Source: Saccharothrix algeriensis
GTDB taxonomy: Bacteria; Actinomycetota; Actinomycetes; Mycobacteriales; Pseudonocardiaceae
Reading direction: 5' to 3'
NCBI RefSeq assembly: GCF_016907655.1
Contig: NZ_JAFBCL010000001.1
Location: 3,134,001 to 3,198,000, forward strand
Length of the DNA stretch: 64,000 nt
The notes beneath the pieces were generated by a model. The model searched no databases and had not been told where the DNA came from. It worked only from the letters and a program-made list of their open reading frames with translations. The stretch's first letter is position 1; the number at the start of each line of letters is the position of its first letter. Shown here one piece after another: positions 31,670-42,140 of the stretch. Both the position numbers and the translations under genes were made by a program.

Positions 31670-33559
31670 CTAGTTCTCGAAGACCTTCCGCCACGCCTCG
31701 ACCGAGGTCAGCTCGGGCAGCGCGTCGCGGTAGACCCGCTTGAGCCGCGGCCACTCCTGGCCCAGCCGGCGGTAGTTGCGCACCGCCCGCGCCATGAGCT
31801 GCTTGAACTCCTTCGGGTCGCGCTTGCGGAACGCCACGCCGCTGCCGTCCGCGTTCGACACCGTCGCGCTGTCCAGGTTGCCCAGCAGGAACCACCGGGC
31901 GTTGGTGGCCGGCACGTTGATCTGCGGGCGCTCCGCGGTGGAGGCGTCCGGCGCGCGCAGGTTGTGCACCAGCGCCTTCGCCGCCTCCGCCGCGATGGTC
32001 GCCGGGTTCGTCGGCGGCCTGAGCATCGACTCCGCGCGCACCATGTCGAACGTCGGCGGCGGGAACTGGCGGGCCGAGGGCAGCACCTGGGCGTCGGAGT
32101 AGGTCTTGCGCAGCGCCTGGATCTCCGGCAGGGCCGTGCGCAGCGACTCGAACAGCTTCGACGGGCCCGCGAGGAAGTCCTCGATGGCCTTCTGCTGCAC
32201 GGCCACCGTGGAGTACTCCATCGACAGCAGGTGCCGCAGCGACAGCTTCAGGCCCTGCTTGAGCAGCGTCGAGCGGATGTCGTACGGGCTGTGCAGGGCC
32301 GCCAGCACCAGCCGGTTGCGGGTGTGGAAGTAAGCCTGCCAGTCGGTCGCGTCGTTCTTGTCCGTCCACGGCATGTGCCACACCGCCGAGCCCGGCAGCG
32401 ACACCGTGGGGTAGCCGTTCTCCAGGGCGCGCAGCGCGTACTCCGCGTCGTCCCACTTGATGAACAGCGGCAGCGGGTAGCCGGTGCGCTGCACCACCTC
32501 GCGCGGGAACAGGCACATCCACCAGCCGTTGTAGGTGGCGTTGATGCGCAGGTGCAGTTCCTTGGTCTCGCGCAGCGACTCCTCGCCGAAGTCGTGGTCG
32601 GTGACCGCGCCGGGCGCGGGCCGCCAGTAGCCCGAGGCCAGGTCGACGACCTCGCCCATGGTGTGCAGGCGGGCGCGGGCCTGGAGGTTGAGCATGTGGC
32701 TGCCGACGACGACCGGCTGCGCCGCCGCGCGGGCGAACGCGTTGGAGCGCAGCACCGCGTCCGGCTCCAGCCGGATGTCGTCGTCCATCAGCATGATCTG
32801 GTCGACGTCGGTGTGCTCGATCGCCTCGTACAGGCCGCGCGTGAAGCCGCCCGAGCCGCCCAGGTTCTCCTGCTCGATGACCTCGAGCTTGTCGCCGAGC
32901 AGGCGGACCGCCTCGGCGTAGCCCTCGGTGTCGCGGACCTTCACCGCGCCCTGGTCGGCGACGAACACCTTCTGCACGACGTCGAGCACGGTCGGGTCCT
33001 CGCCCAGCGCGCGCAGCGCGATCACCGCGTCGACCGGGCGCATGGTCGTCATGCCGATGGCGACCTTCTGCGCCGGGAGCACCTGGTCGGTGGTCCACGC
33101 GGCCTCGCCGATCTCCAGCGTCTGGTCGTCGGTGAACACGTCGAACCAGATCCAGCCGCCGTCCTCGAACGGCTTGAGGCCGACCCGGAACTCGACGTGC
33201 GTCCACCCCTGCGGCGACCGGATCGGCCGGCCGTCGAGGTGGATCGGGTCGCCGTTGGGCTTGGAGCGGTACACGTCGAGCCGGCCCGCGCCGCGCACCC
33301 GCAGGCGCAGCACGACCTCCTCGACGACCGTCCAGCGCTTCCAGTAGCTGGCCGGGAACGCGTTGAAGTACGAGGCGAACGACACCTTCGCCGACGCCGG
33401 GACGGTCACCGAACGGCGGGACGAGACGTGCGAGTGGACGTTGTCCGGCTCGTCCAGGTACAGCGGTCGGACGTCCAGCGGGTCCTCGTCGCGGGGCAGG
33501 ATCACCCGCTGGAGCACCTTGCTCGGGTCGATGCCACCACTGGAGCTGTGCTCGGTCAC
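31670..33559 (-). CDS. glfT2: Galactofuranosyltransferase GlfT2
   Basis: A 629-aa enzyme, matching the length of mycobacterial GlfT2 (about 637). The N-terminal β-sandwich is residues 1-165. The GT-A domain has DDD at 259-261 (IMLMDDDIRLEP) for UDP/Mn and WDDAE at 369-373 (catalytic Asp 370/371, as D371/D372 in M. tuberculosis). The C-terminal helical region is about 400-629. It polymerises alternating β-1,5 and β-1,6 galactofuranose to build galactan. GTG 33559 follows GGAAAG. It pairs with glf upstream on the same strand. Confidence 0.94.
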   Translation of the reverse strand: MTEHSSSGGIDPSKVLQRVILPRDEDPLDVRPLYLDEPDNVHSHVSSRRSVTVPASAKVSFASYFNAFPASYWKRWTVVEEVVLRLRVRGAGRLDVYRSKPNGDPIHLDGRPIRSPQGWTHVEFRVGLKPFEDGGWIWFDVFTDDQTLEIGEAAWTTDQVLPAQKVAIGMTTMRPVDAVIALRALGEDPTVLDVVQKVFVADQGAVKVRDTEGYAEAVRLLGDKLEVIEQENLGGSGGFTRGLYEAIEHTDVDQIMLMDDDIRLEPDAVLRSNAFARAAAQPVVVGSHMLNLQARARLHTMGEVVDLASGYWRPAPGAVTDHDFGEESLRETKELHLRINATYNGWWMCLFPREVVQRTGYPLPLFIKWDDAEYALRALENGYPTVSLPGSAVWHMPWTDKNDATDWQAYFHTRNRLVLAALHSPYDIRSTLLKQGLKLSLRHLLSMEYSTVAVQQKAIEDFLAGPSKLFESLRTALPEIQALRKTYSDAQVLPSARQFPPPTFDMVRAESMLRPPTNPATIAAEAAKALVHNLRAPDASTAERPQINVPATNARWFLLGNLDSATVSNADGSGVAFRKRDPKEFKQLMARAVRNYRRLGQEWPRLKRVYRDALPELTSVEAWRKVFEN

Positions 33560-33657
33560 GTGCTTTCCTCCGGCGAACCTGCGGAGCGGTTCGGGTTCGG
33601 GTGTCGGCGGCCACGACGTGGCTCTGCCTGGGGCGATCAGGTGATACCAGCGACCAT

Positions 33658-33685
33658 ACCGCGTCGCCCGCCGGGGCGACGCGGT
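33658..33685 (-). terminator. Terminator after glf
   Basis: Perfect 12-bp stem accgcgtcgccc / gggcgacgcggt with a 4-nt loop, 14 bp beyond the glf stop (33699). Confidence 0.75.
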
Positions 33686-33698
33686 GCCGGCCGGGGCG

Positions 33699-35105
<1,407 letters not shown>

Positions 35106-35125
35106 TCACTGTCCGTGGGGGTGGA

Positions 35126-37099
35126 ATGCTCGACGTCGTTGCCGGCACCGAGCAGGTGACGTTGGTGGCCGTCGCGGTGACGGTCGCGCTGCTGTGGCTG
35201 CCGGGCGCGGTCGTGGCCGCCCTGGTGGGCCTGCGCGGCTGGCTGCTGGCCGGTGTCGCGCCCGCCGTGACGATGGGCCTGGTGGCGGTCGCCGCGCCGG
35301 CGGCCCCGGTGCTCGGCGCGCGCTGGGCCGCCCCCTACTTCCTGGGCTCCTGCGCGGTGGCCACGCTGCTCGCGGGCGCCGGGCTGGTGCTGGTGCGCCG
35401 GCGCGGCCTGCCGCGGTCGAGCCCGGTGGGCACGCCGTGGTCGCGCTGGGGATCGGCGGCCGTGGCCGCCGCCCTGCTGGTCGCGGCCGGGATCGCGGTG
35501 ACCGTGGTCGCCTACGCCACGCACGGCCTCGGGTCGGTGCCCCAGGCGTGGGACGCGCCCTACCACGGCACGGCCATCCGCCTGATCGGCGACCGGGGCG
35601 AGTCGGGCACCCGGCTGCTGGGCTGGATCGACCGCCCGGACGAGCCGGCCGGCGCCTTCTACCCGCACGTCTACCACTGCTTCGAGGCGCTGGTCTACCA
35701 GCTGACCGGCGCGGACATCCCGCGGGTGATGAACACCGGGATGCTGGTGACCACCGCGGTGGCGGTGCCGCTGGGCGCCGTCGCCCTGGTCCGCGCGGCC
35801 GGCGGCAGCGCGGGGTTCGCGGCGGCCGCGGCCCTGGTGTCGACCTCGTTCGCGAGCTACCCCTGGGACCTCTACCAGTGGGGCCAGCTCTTCCCGTACG
35901 CGGCGGGCCTGGTGCTCGTGCTGCCGTTCCTGGCGCTGCTGCTGCACTGGCTGCGGTCCGGGGCCGACCGGGTGGGCGTGCTGGTGGCGGTGGCCGGGGC
36001 GGGCCTGACGGGCACCCACTCGGCGATGGTGTTCATCAGCGCCATCCTGGTGGTGTGCTTCGCCGTGCACCGGCTGGCCGGCGACCCGCGCCGGTTCGCG
36101 CGCGCCGACCTGCCGCGCCTGGCGCTGGTCGGCGTCGGCGTCGGCGTCCTGGCCCTGCCCTACCTGCTGGGCGCGACGACGATGGCGGGCGCCACCGCCG
36201 CCTACGACTGGCCCGCGGTGACCACCCCGTCGAAGGCGCTGGGCGACGGCGTGCTGCTGGGCAGCGACGCCGCCTGGCCGCAGTGGCTGCTGGCGGGCTT
36301 CATGCTGCTGGGCCTGTTCCTGATGCTGCGCGACGGCGTGCTGCGGTGGCTCGCGGCGGCCTACGGCATCCTGCTGGTGCTGTTCGTCGCGGCGAGCGGC
36401 ATCGACTTCCCGTGGGCGCAGGCGGTCACGTCACCGTGGTGGAACGACCGGTTCCGGCTCGCCGCGGCGATGACCCTGCCCGCGACCGTCGCCGCCGGGT
36501 GGGGCCTGTGGTCGTCCGCGCGGTGGCTGGCCGGGCTGGTGTCCCGGGTGGCCCGGCTGCGCACCCCGCGGGCCGCGACCGCGGCGACGGCGGTCGCCGC
36601 CGCGCTGGTGGCGGCCGGCTACCTCGTCCAGTCCGACGGGTACGCCCGCCGCAACGCCGCCCGGCTGGAGTTCTCGTTCAACGGCCCGGTGCTGTCCCGG
36701 CTGGAGCAGGACGGGATGCGCGAGCTGGCGAGGATCGCCAAGGACGGCGGGACGGTGATGAACGACGGCGGCGACGGCACCGTGTGGACCTACGCGCTGA
36801 CCGGCGTCCGCCCGCTGATCAACCACTACTTGGCCATCGCGCCGAGCCCGCGGCGGCAGCTGCTGCTGGACCGCTTCGACGAGCTGTCCACCGACGCCGA
36901 GGTCGCGGGGACCATCCGCGACCTCGACGTGCGGTACGTCGTCGTGGGCACCGGCTACATGGACCGGTTCGAGCGCGCGCCGGGGCTGCGCGACCTGGCC
37001 GGGCTGCCCGCGCTGACCCTGCGGTACGGCAACGCCGACTTCCAGCTCTACGAGATCGACCGGTCCCTGCTGGCGCCGGCGACGGAGCGGAGCCCGTGA
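35126..37099 (+). CDS. Polytopic membrane protein, DUF6541/Rv3779-like (possible GT-C)
   Basis: A 657-aa protein with about 13 hydrophobic segments and a soluble C-terminal domain (about 520-657: FNGPVLSRLEQDGMRELARI, GTVMNDGGDGTVWTYALTGV, VRYVVVGTGYMDRFERAP). The first extracytoplasmic loop has WDAPYHGTAIRLIGDRGES, acidic and aromatic as in GT-C polyprenyl-sugar enzymes. By size and position it resembles Rv3779, associated with cell-wall mannosyl/galactosyl metabolism; function here is inferred. ATG 35126 after GGGGTGGA. Paralogue of the convergent 37185-39230 gene. Confidence 0.75.
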   Translation: MLDVVAGTEQVTLVAVAVTVALLWLPGAVVAALVGLRGWLLAGVAPAVTMGLVAVAAPAAPVLGARWAAPYFLGSCAVATLLAGAGLVLVRRRGLPRSSPVGTPWSRWGSAAVAAALLVAAGIAVTVVAYATHGLGSVPQAWDAPYHGTAIRLIGDRGESGTRLLGWIDRPDEPAGAFYPHVYHCFEALVYQLTGADIPRVMNTGMLVTTAVAVPLGAVALVRAAGGSAGFAAAAALVSTSFASYPWDLYQWGQLFPYAAGLVLVLPFLALLLHWLRSGADRVGVLVAVAGAGLTGTHSAMVFISAILVVCFAVHRLAGDPRRFARADLPRLALVGVGVGVLALPYLLGATTMAGATAAYDWPAVTTPSKALGDGVLLGSDAAWPQWLLAGFMLLGLFLMLRDGVLRWLAAAYGILLVLFVAASGIDFPWAQAVTSPWWNDRFRLAAAMTLPATVAAGWGLWSSARWLAGLVSRVARLRTPRAATAATAVAAALVAAGYLVQSDGYARRNAARLEFSFNGPVLSRLEQDGMRELARIAKDGGTVMNDGGDGTVWTYALTGVRPLINHYLAIAPSPRRQLLLDRFDELSTDAEVAGTIRDLDVRYVVVGTGYMDRFERAPGLRDLAGLPALTLRYGNADFQLYEIDRSLLAPATERSP

Positions 37100-37179
37100 C
37101 CGGGTCGTGCGCCTGACCGGTGGTGCCCGTGACCGGGTCGTGCCCCTGACCGGGTCGTGCCCCTGACCGGTCGGCCCGG
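37097..37179. repeat. 16-17-bp tandem repeats at a convergent gene end
   Basis: Five units of tgaccgggtcgtgcccc and variants starting at 37097, 37114, 37130, 37147 and 37164. The first unit starts with the stop codon of the + strand gene, and every unit contains TGA. Confidence 0.85.
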
Positions 37180-37184
37180 TCGCG

Positions 37185-39230
37185 TCAGCCCAGCTGCTCG
37201 ACCACCGCGCGGTCCAGCCGGTAGACGCGCACCTCGCCGCTGCGGAACTCCTCGGTCAGCCCGGGCAGCCCGGCCAGGTCCGCCAGGCCGGGCGCGAAGG
37301 TGAACAGCCCGTTGCCCGCCCAGTTCTCCGGCGACCCCGCCGCGCCGATGGGCGGCGGCGCGCCGTCCACGTACACCCAGGTGATGTCGAGGTCGAGCAC
37401 CAGCTCGCGGATCCCGTCGTCGGTCGGGTAGCGGTTGAACCGCTGGAGCAGCTGGTAGGTGTACGGCGCGCGCTCGAAGCCCATGGCGATGGTGTTCACC
37501 ACGGGGATGCCCTTCTCCACGTACAGGTACGTGGAGCCGTCGTTGGCCGAGTTCATCACCCGTTCGCCCGGGCCGACCCGGCCGGCCAGGAAGTCGAACG
37601 CGGCGAAGTCGTCGCGGTCGACGCGCAGCAGGTCCGGGTCGCCGTACCGGGTGCCGAGGTAGTGGGCGTTGACCTCCAGGTACCCGCGGGCGGGGGCCAG
37701 CGCGTAGCCCGCCGCGACCACCAGCGCGAAGGCGGTGGCCAGGGCCAGGGCCGGGGTCGCCCGCCCGCGCAGCGGGCGCGTCCGGCGCAGCCGGGCCGCG
37801 ACCAGGCAGCAGGCCAGCACGACGCCGACGCCGACCAGCACCGGGACGAGCAGGTAGACGTGGCTGCGGATGCGCAGCATCGCGTTGTAGAAGAAGGCGG
37901 TGATCGCCGACTCGAAACCGCTGCCGGGGCTGATCCACATGCCGACCGTGATCGCCACCCAGGCGGCGGTGGCGGTCAGCAGCCCGAGCGCGCGCCGGGT
38001 CGTCAGCAGCACCAGCGCGCCCACCACGGCCAGCAGGAACGCGGCGACCTGGGCGCGCCCCTCGTACTGCGGCAGGTAGCCGGTCAGCGGCAGGGACAGC
38101 GTCTGGCCCAGCGCGGTGGCCAGCGGCGCGGCCGGGACGTCGGCCGGGAAGCCGGAGGTCTTGCCGGACTGGCCGACCAGCTGGACCAGCAGCGGCGCGG
38201 CGACCAGGGCGGCGAGCCCGCCGGCCACCGCCAGCGGCGCGAGCTGGCCGCGCAGCCGGGCGAGGCCGCCGCGGCTCATCAGCTCGCCGAGCCACCAGGC
38301 GACGACGGTCACCCCGACGCTCATGACGGCGCTGGGGTGCAGGGCCACCAGGCCGGTGAACCCGACCGCCACGGCCACCGCGCCGGACCAGTCGCGCCGG
38401 CGCACGCTCAGCAGGACCGCGGCGAACCCCGGCGTCAGCACCAGCGCGGCGGCGTTGGGCAGCACGCCGCCCTGGGCGGTCAGGGTGATGGTCGGCGCGT
38501 TCAGGCCGACCGCGACCAGCGCGCCGAACCCGGCCGCGAGCAGCGCGGCCGGCGCGCCGAGCCGGGCCCGGCGCGCGGCCACGAAGGCCAGGGCGGCCGT
38601 GGACAGCGCCGCGCACACGCCCAGCAGCAGCACCGTGACGCCGTTGAGGCCGCGGATCGGGTCGCCGGTCAGCTCACCGACCGCGGCGGAGAGCAGGTGC
38701 ATCCCCGACGGGTAGAAGTGCACCGGCCCGTTGGAGAGGAAGTCGATGGGCAGCAGCTGCCACGGCGCGCCGCGGCCGGTGTTCATGATGTAGGCGACCA
38801 GCTCCGAGTGCACGATCGTGTCGTGCTCCTGCGGCACCTTGGACAGGTCGCCCGCCATGCCGAGCATCCAGGTGCGCACGGCGTAGGCGACGCCCACCAG
38901 CAGCACCAGCAGGCCCGCCGCCGAGGACACCGCGGACCAGGCGGTCCGGCGCCGCCGGGCCGGCGCGGCGGACCGCCGGGCCCGCGCCCACCGCAGCACG
39001 CCCACGGCCGCCGCCAGCGCGGTCGCGACGCCCAGCGGGACCACGCCGAACGACAGGCCGAGCAGGCCGCAGACCATGCCCACCACGGTGGCGACGCCGA
39101 CCGACACCACCGGGGAGAGCCCCGCCAGCCACAGCGCCCGCCGCACGCCGAGCATCGCCAGCACGCTCACGCCTGGCAGCAGGACCACCGCGGACGCAGC
39201 GAGCAGCGTGCCTACCTCGACTCCGGTCAT
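37185..39230 (-). CDS. Second DUF6541/Rv3779-like membrane protein
   Basis: A 681-aa protein with about 13-14 hydrophobic segments and the same plan as its neighbour: first large loop with DLSKVPQEHDTIVHSELVAYI, conserved FYPSGMHLLSAAVGELTG, and C-terminal soluble region with YGDPDLLRVDRDDFAAFDFL, NSANDGSTYLYVEKGIPVVNT and LDLDITWVYVDGAPPP. The pair look like diverged duplicates. Likely role is polyprenyl-linked sugar transfer or transport in wall assembly, by analogy only. ATG 39230 has AGAAGAG upstream. Confidence 0.72.
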   Translation of the reverse strand: MTGVEVGTLLAASAVVLLPGVSVLAMLGVRRALWLAGLSPVVSVGVATVVGMVCGLLGLSFGVVPLGVATALAAAVGVLRWARARRSAAPARRRRTAWSAVSSAAGLLVLLVGVAYAVRTWMLGMAGDLSKVPQEHDTIVHSELVAYIMNTGRGAPWQLLPIDFLSNGPVHFYPSGMHLLSAAVGELTGDPIRGLNGVTVLLLGVCAALSTAALAFVAARRARLGAPAALLAAGFGALVAVGLNAPTITLTAQGGVLPNAAALVLTPGFAAVLLSVRRRDWSGAVAVAVGFTGLVALHPSAVMSVGVTVVAWWLGELMSRGGLARLRGQLAPLAVAGGLAALVAAPLLVQLVGQSGKTSGFPADVPAAPLATALGQTLSLPLTGYLPQYEGRAQVAAFLLAVVGALVLLTTRRALGLLTATAAWVAITVGMWISPGSGFESAITAFFYNAMLRIRSHVYLLVPVLVGVGVVLACCLVAARLRRTRPLRGRATPALALATAFALVVAAGYALAPARGYLEVNAHYLGTRYGDPDLLRVDRDDFAAFDFLAGRVGPGERVMNSANDGSTYLYVEKGIPVVNTIAMGFERAPYTYQLLQRFNRYPTDDGIRELVLDLDITWVYVDGAPPPIGAAGSPENWAGNGLFTFAPGLADLAGLPGLTEEFRSGEVRVYRLDRAVVEQLG

Positions 39231-39307
39231 GCGCTCTTCTCAGTTCACTCGGACGGGCCATCAGCAGGCGCATCCTTACAAATCCGACCACGGCGGTGCA
39301 CAGCGGG

Positions 39308-40174
39308 TCAGGGGGTCACGAGTCCCGGTAGCACGTCCGCGGCCACCTGCTCCAGCACCTGCTCGCGTCCCGCGTACCGACCGTCATCACCCGGCCAGTG
39401 CACCACCACGTCCGAGAAACCGAGTTCGGCGGCGCGACCGACGACGTCGCGGAACCGCTCGACGCTGGTCAGCGAGTAGACCGGGCCCGCGTCCGCGCTC
39501 AGGTACCGGCCGAACCCGGCCCGGCCACCGGCCGGGAGCACCTCGTCGAACCGCTCGACCAGCCGGGCCACCCCGCGCCACCACGCGTCGTCGTCCGCCG
39601 CGGCCGGGCCCTCGGTGAGCCAGCCGGCGCCCCGCCGCGCGGCCACCGCCATCGTCGCCGGGTCGTCCGCGGCGACCACGAAGGGTAACCGGGGGCGCTG
39701 GACGCAGCCGGGCGCGCTGCGGGCGTCGTCCGCGGCGTAGAACCGGCCCCTCGCGGTCGTGCGGTCCTGGGCGAGCAGCCGGTCGAGCAGGTCCGCGAAC
39801 TCGCCGAACCGGGCGGCGCGGTCGGCGGGCCCGAGCGGTTCGCCGCCCGGACCGGCCGGGCCGGCGCCCGGGCCGAGGGTCGCGGTGAGCCGCCCGTCGG
39901 ACAGGTCGTCGAGGGTGAGCAGCTCCCGCGCGAAGGGCACCGGGTGGCGCAGGTCCGGGGTGGTCAGGAAGGTGCCCAGGCGGATCCGGCCGGTGACCAG
40001 CGCGGCGGCGGCGAGCGTCGGCACGGCCGCGAACCAGGGCCCCTCCGGCGACGCCGGCGGGCCGGGCCGGTCCAGCGCCCAGGCGTGCGCGAACCCGTAC
40101 TCCTCGGCGGCCCGCCACTTCGGCTCGGCTGCCCACCAGCGGTCTTCGGGGAGGATCACGATGCCAACGCGCAC
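39308..40174 (-). CDS. LLM-class flavin/F420-dependent oxidoreductase
   Basis: A 288-aa luciferase-like TIM barrel: RVGIVILPEDRW at the start, AEEYGFAHAWALD, TGRIRLGTFLTTPDLRHPVPFARELLTLDDLSDGRLTATLGPG, and a C-terminal AELGFSDVVVHWPG. Such enzymes use F420 or FMN on unknown substrates. Start GTG 40174; the upstream frame does not continue the fold. Divergent from the HAD phosphatase gene with 70 bp between. Confidence 0.87.
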   Translation of the reverse strand: MRVGIVILPEDRWWAAEPKWRAAEEYGFAHAWALDRPGPPASPEGPWFAAVPTLAAAALVTGRIRLGTFLTTPDLRHPVPFARELLTLDDLSDGRLTATLGPGAGPAGPGGEPLGPADRAARFGEFADLLDRLLAQDRTTARGRFYAADDARSAPGCVQRPRLPFVVAADDPATMAVAARRGAGWLTEGPAAADDDAWWRGVARLVERFDEVLPAGGRAGFGRYLSADAGPVYSLTSVERFRDVVGRAAELGFSDVVVHWPGDDGRYAGREQVLEQVAADVLPGLVTP

Positions 40175-40244
40175 CCCCGAACAGTAACGAGCCTCTCGTC
40201 CCCCGATGTGCGGGGCACCGCCGCCGGCAGGGCAGTATGGGCTG

Positions 40245-41096
40245 GTGGAGACCCCTCGCCTGGTGGCATCGGACGTGGACGGCACCCTGCTCGGCCCGGA
40301 TCACCGGGTCAGCGCCCGCACGGCGGGCGTGGTCGCCGGGGTGCGGGCGGCGGGGGTCCCGTTCGTGCTGGCCACCGGCCGCCCGCCGCGCTGGGTCACC
40401 GACGTCGCCGCCCAGGCCGGCGCCACGGGGTACGCGGTGTGCGCGAACGGCGCGGTGCTCTACGACGTCGGCGCGGACCGGGTGCTGTGGCGCAGGGAGC
40501 TGGACCCGGTCCTGCTGGGCGACCTGGCCGACGCGCTGGGCCGGGCCCTGCCGGGCTGCGCGGTGGCCGCCGAGCGGGTGGGCGACTCGGTGGCGGACCC
40601 CGCGGTGGCGCCCTTCGTGGCCGAGCCCGCCTACCGCCACGCGTGGCCGGGCAGCGACCACAGCGAGCTGAGCCGGGCCGAGGTGCTCGGCGTCCCGGCG
40701 GTCAAGCTGCTGGTCCGCCACGCCGGGATGACCAGCGTCCAGCTCGCCGAGGCGGCGGAGGCCGTCTTCGGCGAGGAGGTCTGCGTCACCTACTCCAGCA
40801 ACGCGGGCCTGATCGAGGTCTCGGCCGCGGGCGTCACCAAGGCGGACGGGCTCGCCGACGTGGCCGAGCGGCTGGCCGTCGAGCCGAGCGCCGTGGTCGC
40901 GTTCGGCGACATGCCCAACGACATCGCCATGCTCGGCTGGGCCGGGCACGGCGTCGCGATGGCCAACGCCCACCCCGACGTCCTCGAAGTGGCCGACGAG
41001 GTCACCGCGCCCAACAGCGAGGACGGCGTGGCCCGGCTCCTGGAGCGCTGGTTCCCGCTCCCGAACGGGGCCGCGGCGCACCCGCCGGCCCCGTGA
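40245..41096 (+). CDS. Cof-type HAD phosphatase
   Basis: A 283-aa haloacid-dehalogenase phosphatase of the Cof/IIB type. Motif I is ASDVDGTLLGPDH, motif II FVLATGRPPRW, and motif III/IV are in VTKADGLADVAERL and VAFGDMPNDIAMLGWAG. The cap domain is between about 85 and 190. It dephosphorylates sugar or cofactor phosphates; substrate not predictable. GTG 40245 starts just before the first β-strand. Confidence 0.9.
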   Translation: METPRLVASDVDGTLLGPDHRVSARTAGVVAGVRAAGVPFVLATGRPPRWVTDVAAQAGATGYAVCANGAVLYDVGADRVLWRRELDPVLLGDLADALGRALPGCAVAAERVGDSVADPAVAPFVAEPAYRHAWPGSDHSELSRAEVLGVPAVKLLVRHAGMTSVQLAEAAEAVFGEEVCVTYSSNAGLIEVSAAGVTKADGLADVAERLAVEPSAVVAFGDMPNDIAMLGWAGHGVAMANAHPDVLEVADEVTAPNSEDGVARLLERWFPLPNGAAAHPPAP

Positions 41097-41118
41097 GCCC
41101 TTCGAGCCGAGCCGCGGT

Positions 41119-42096
41119 TCAGACCCCCGGGGCGGTCACCGCGGGCGCCCGCCACCGCGCCGCGCCCGCCGCCGCGCCCGCGGTCAGCAGGTCGGCCACG
41201 ATGAACATCACCCGCGAGGCGACCGCGAACGCGCCGGCCTGCACCGGGTCGATGCCGCTGGCCACCAGCACGCCCACCATGACCAGCTCACGCGCGCCCG
41301 CGCCGGCGGGCATGATGAAGAAGAACAGGCCGATGGTCATGGCCAGGGCCATCGCGCCGACGCAGAGCACCAGGCCGCCGACGCCGGGCGCGCCGACCGA
41401 GTTGGCCAGCAGCCACAGGTGCACGCCCTGGAACCCGAACGCCAGCACCGCGTAGCCGAACACCTTGCCGATGGTCGACCACTTCAGCCGGTGGTCCAGC
41501 GGCGGCCGGCGCAGCACCTTCAGCACCAGCGAGGTGGCCCACGTGAGGATCCTCGGGTGCAGGGCCACCAGGCCGACCGGCAGCAGGGCGAACAGCCACA
41601 TCGCCTCGGGCGTCTCGTCCAGCAGCACCGGCATCGCCAGGGCGCCCAGCAGCAGCGACACCACGACCGACACGCCCACCTGCACCAGCGCCGCGGTGAA
41701 CACCCGCGCCCTGGCCAGGCCCGCCTTGCGGCCCAGCTCCATCTGGAGCACGTACGCCCACAGCGAGCCCGGCACGTACTTGCCGAGCAGGCCGACCAGG
41801 TTGATCTGCGCGCCCCGCAGGATCCCGATGGGCTTGCCGAGGTCGTCGACCATGGTCTGCCAGCCGAGCACGCCGAACAGGATCGACACCACCACGGCGA
41901 GCTGGCTGAGCAGCGCGGACTGCCAGGCGATGCCGCTGAGCGTGTCCCACACCTCGGACCAGTGGACGACCAGCTGGTAGCCGGCGGCCACCACGACCGC
42001 CACCACGAGCAGCCGGCGCGCCCAGTTGACGAGCTGGGCTTTCCTGGTCCGCGTCGGCTGGCTGACCTGCGTCGGGTCGGCTTCGACGGTCGTCAT
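41119..42096 (-). CDS. Flippase-like/LPG-synthase-TM membrane protein
   Basis: A 325-aa membrane protein with about eight helices of the UPF0104/lysylphosphatidylglycerol-synthase transmembrane family. Markers: LVGLLGKYVPGSLWAYVLQMELGRKAGL, FFFIMPAGAGARELVMVGVLVASG, SRVMFIVADLLTAGA. Without the soluble aminoacyl-transferase domain it may flip lipids. ATG 42096 with GAGGA is preferred over the upstream ATG at 42126. It lies last in the minus-strand fatty-acyl operon, suggesting transport of that product. Confidence 0.82.
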   Translation of the reverse strand: MTTVEADPTQVSQPTRTRKAQLVNWARRLLVVAVVVAAGYQLVVHWSEVWDTLSGIAWQSALLSQLAVVVSILFGVLGWQTMVDDLGKPIGILRGAQINLVGLLGKYVPGSLWAYVLQMELGRKAGLARARVFTAALVQVGVSVVVSLLLGALAMPVLLDETPEAMWLFALLPVGLVALHPRILTWATSLVLKVLRRPPLDHRLKWSTIGKVFGYAVLAFGFQGVHLWLLANSVGAPGVGGLVLCVGAMALAMTIGLFFFIMPAGAGARELVMVGVLVASGIDPVQAGAFAVASRVMFIVADLLTAGAAAGAARWRAPAVTAPGV

Positions 42097-42140
42097 GGGT
42101 TCCTCGCGATGGGCGCTGTTGGGCATGGGTGTGGGTCCGG

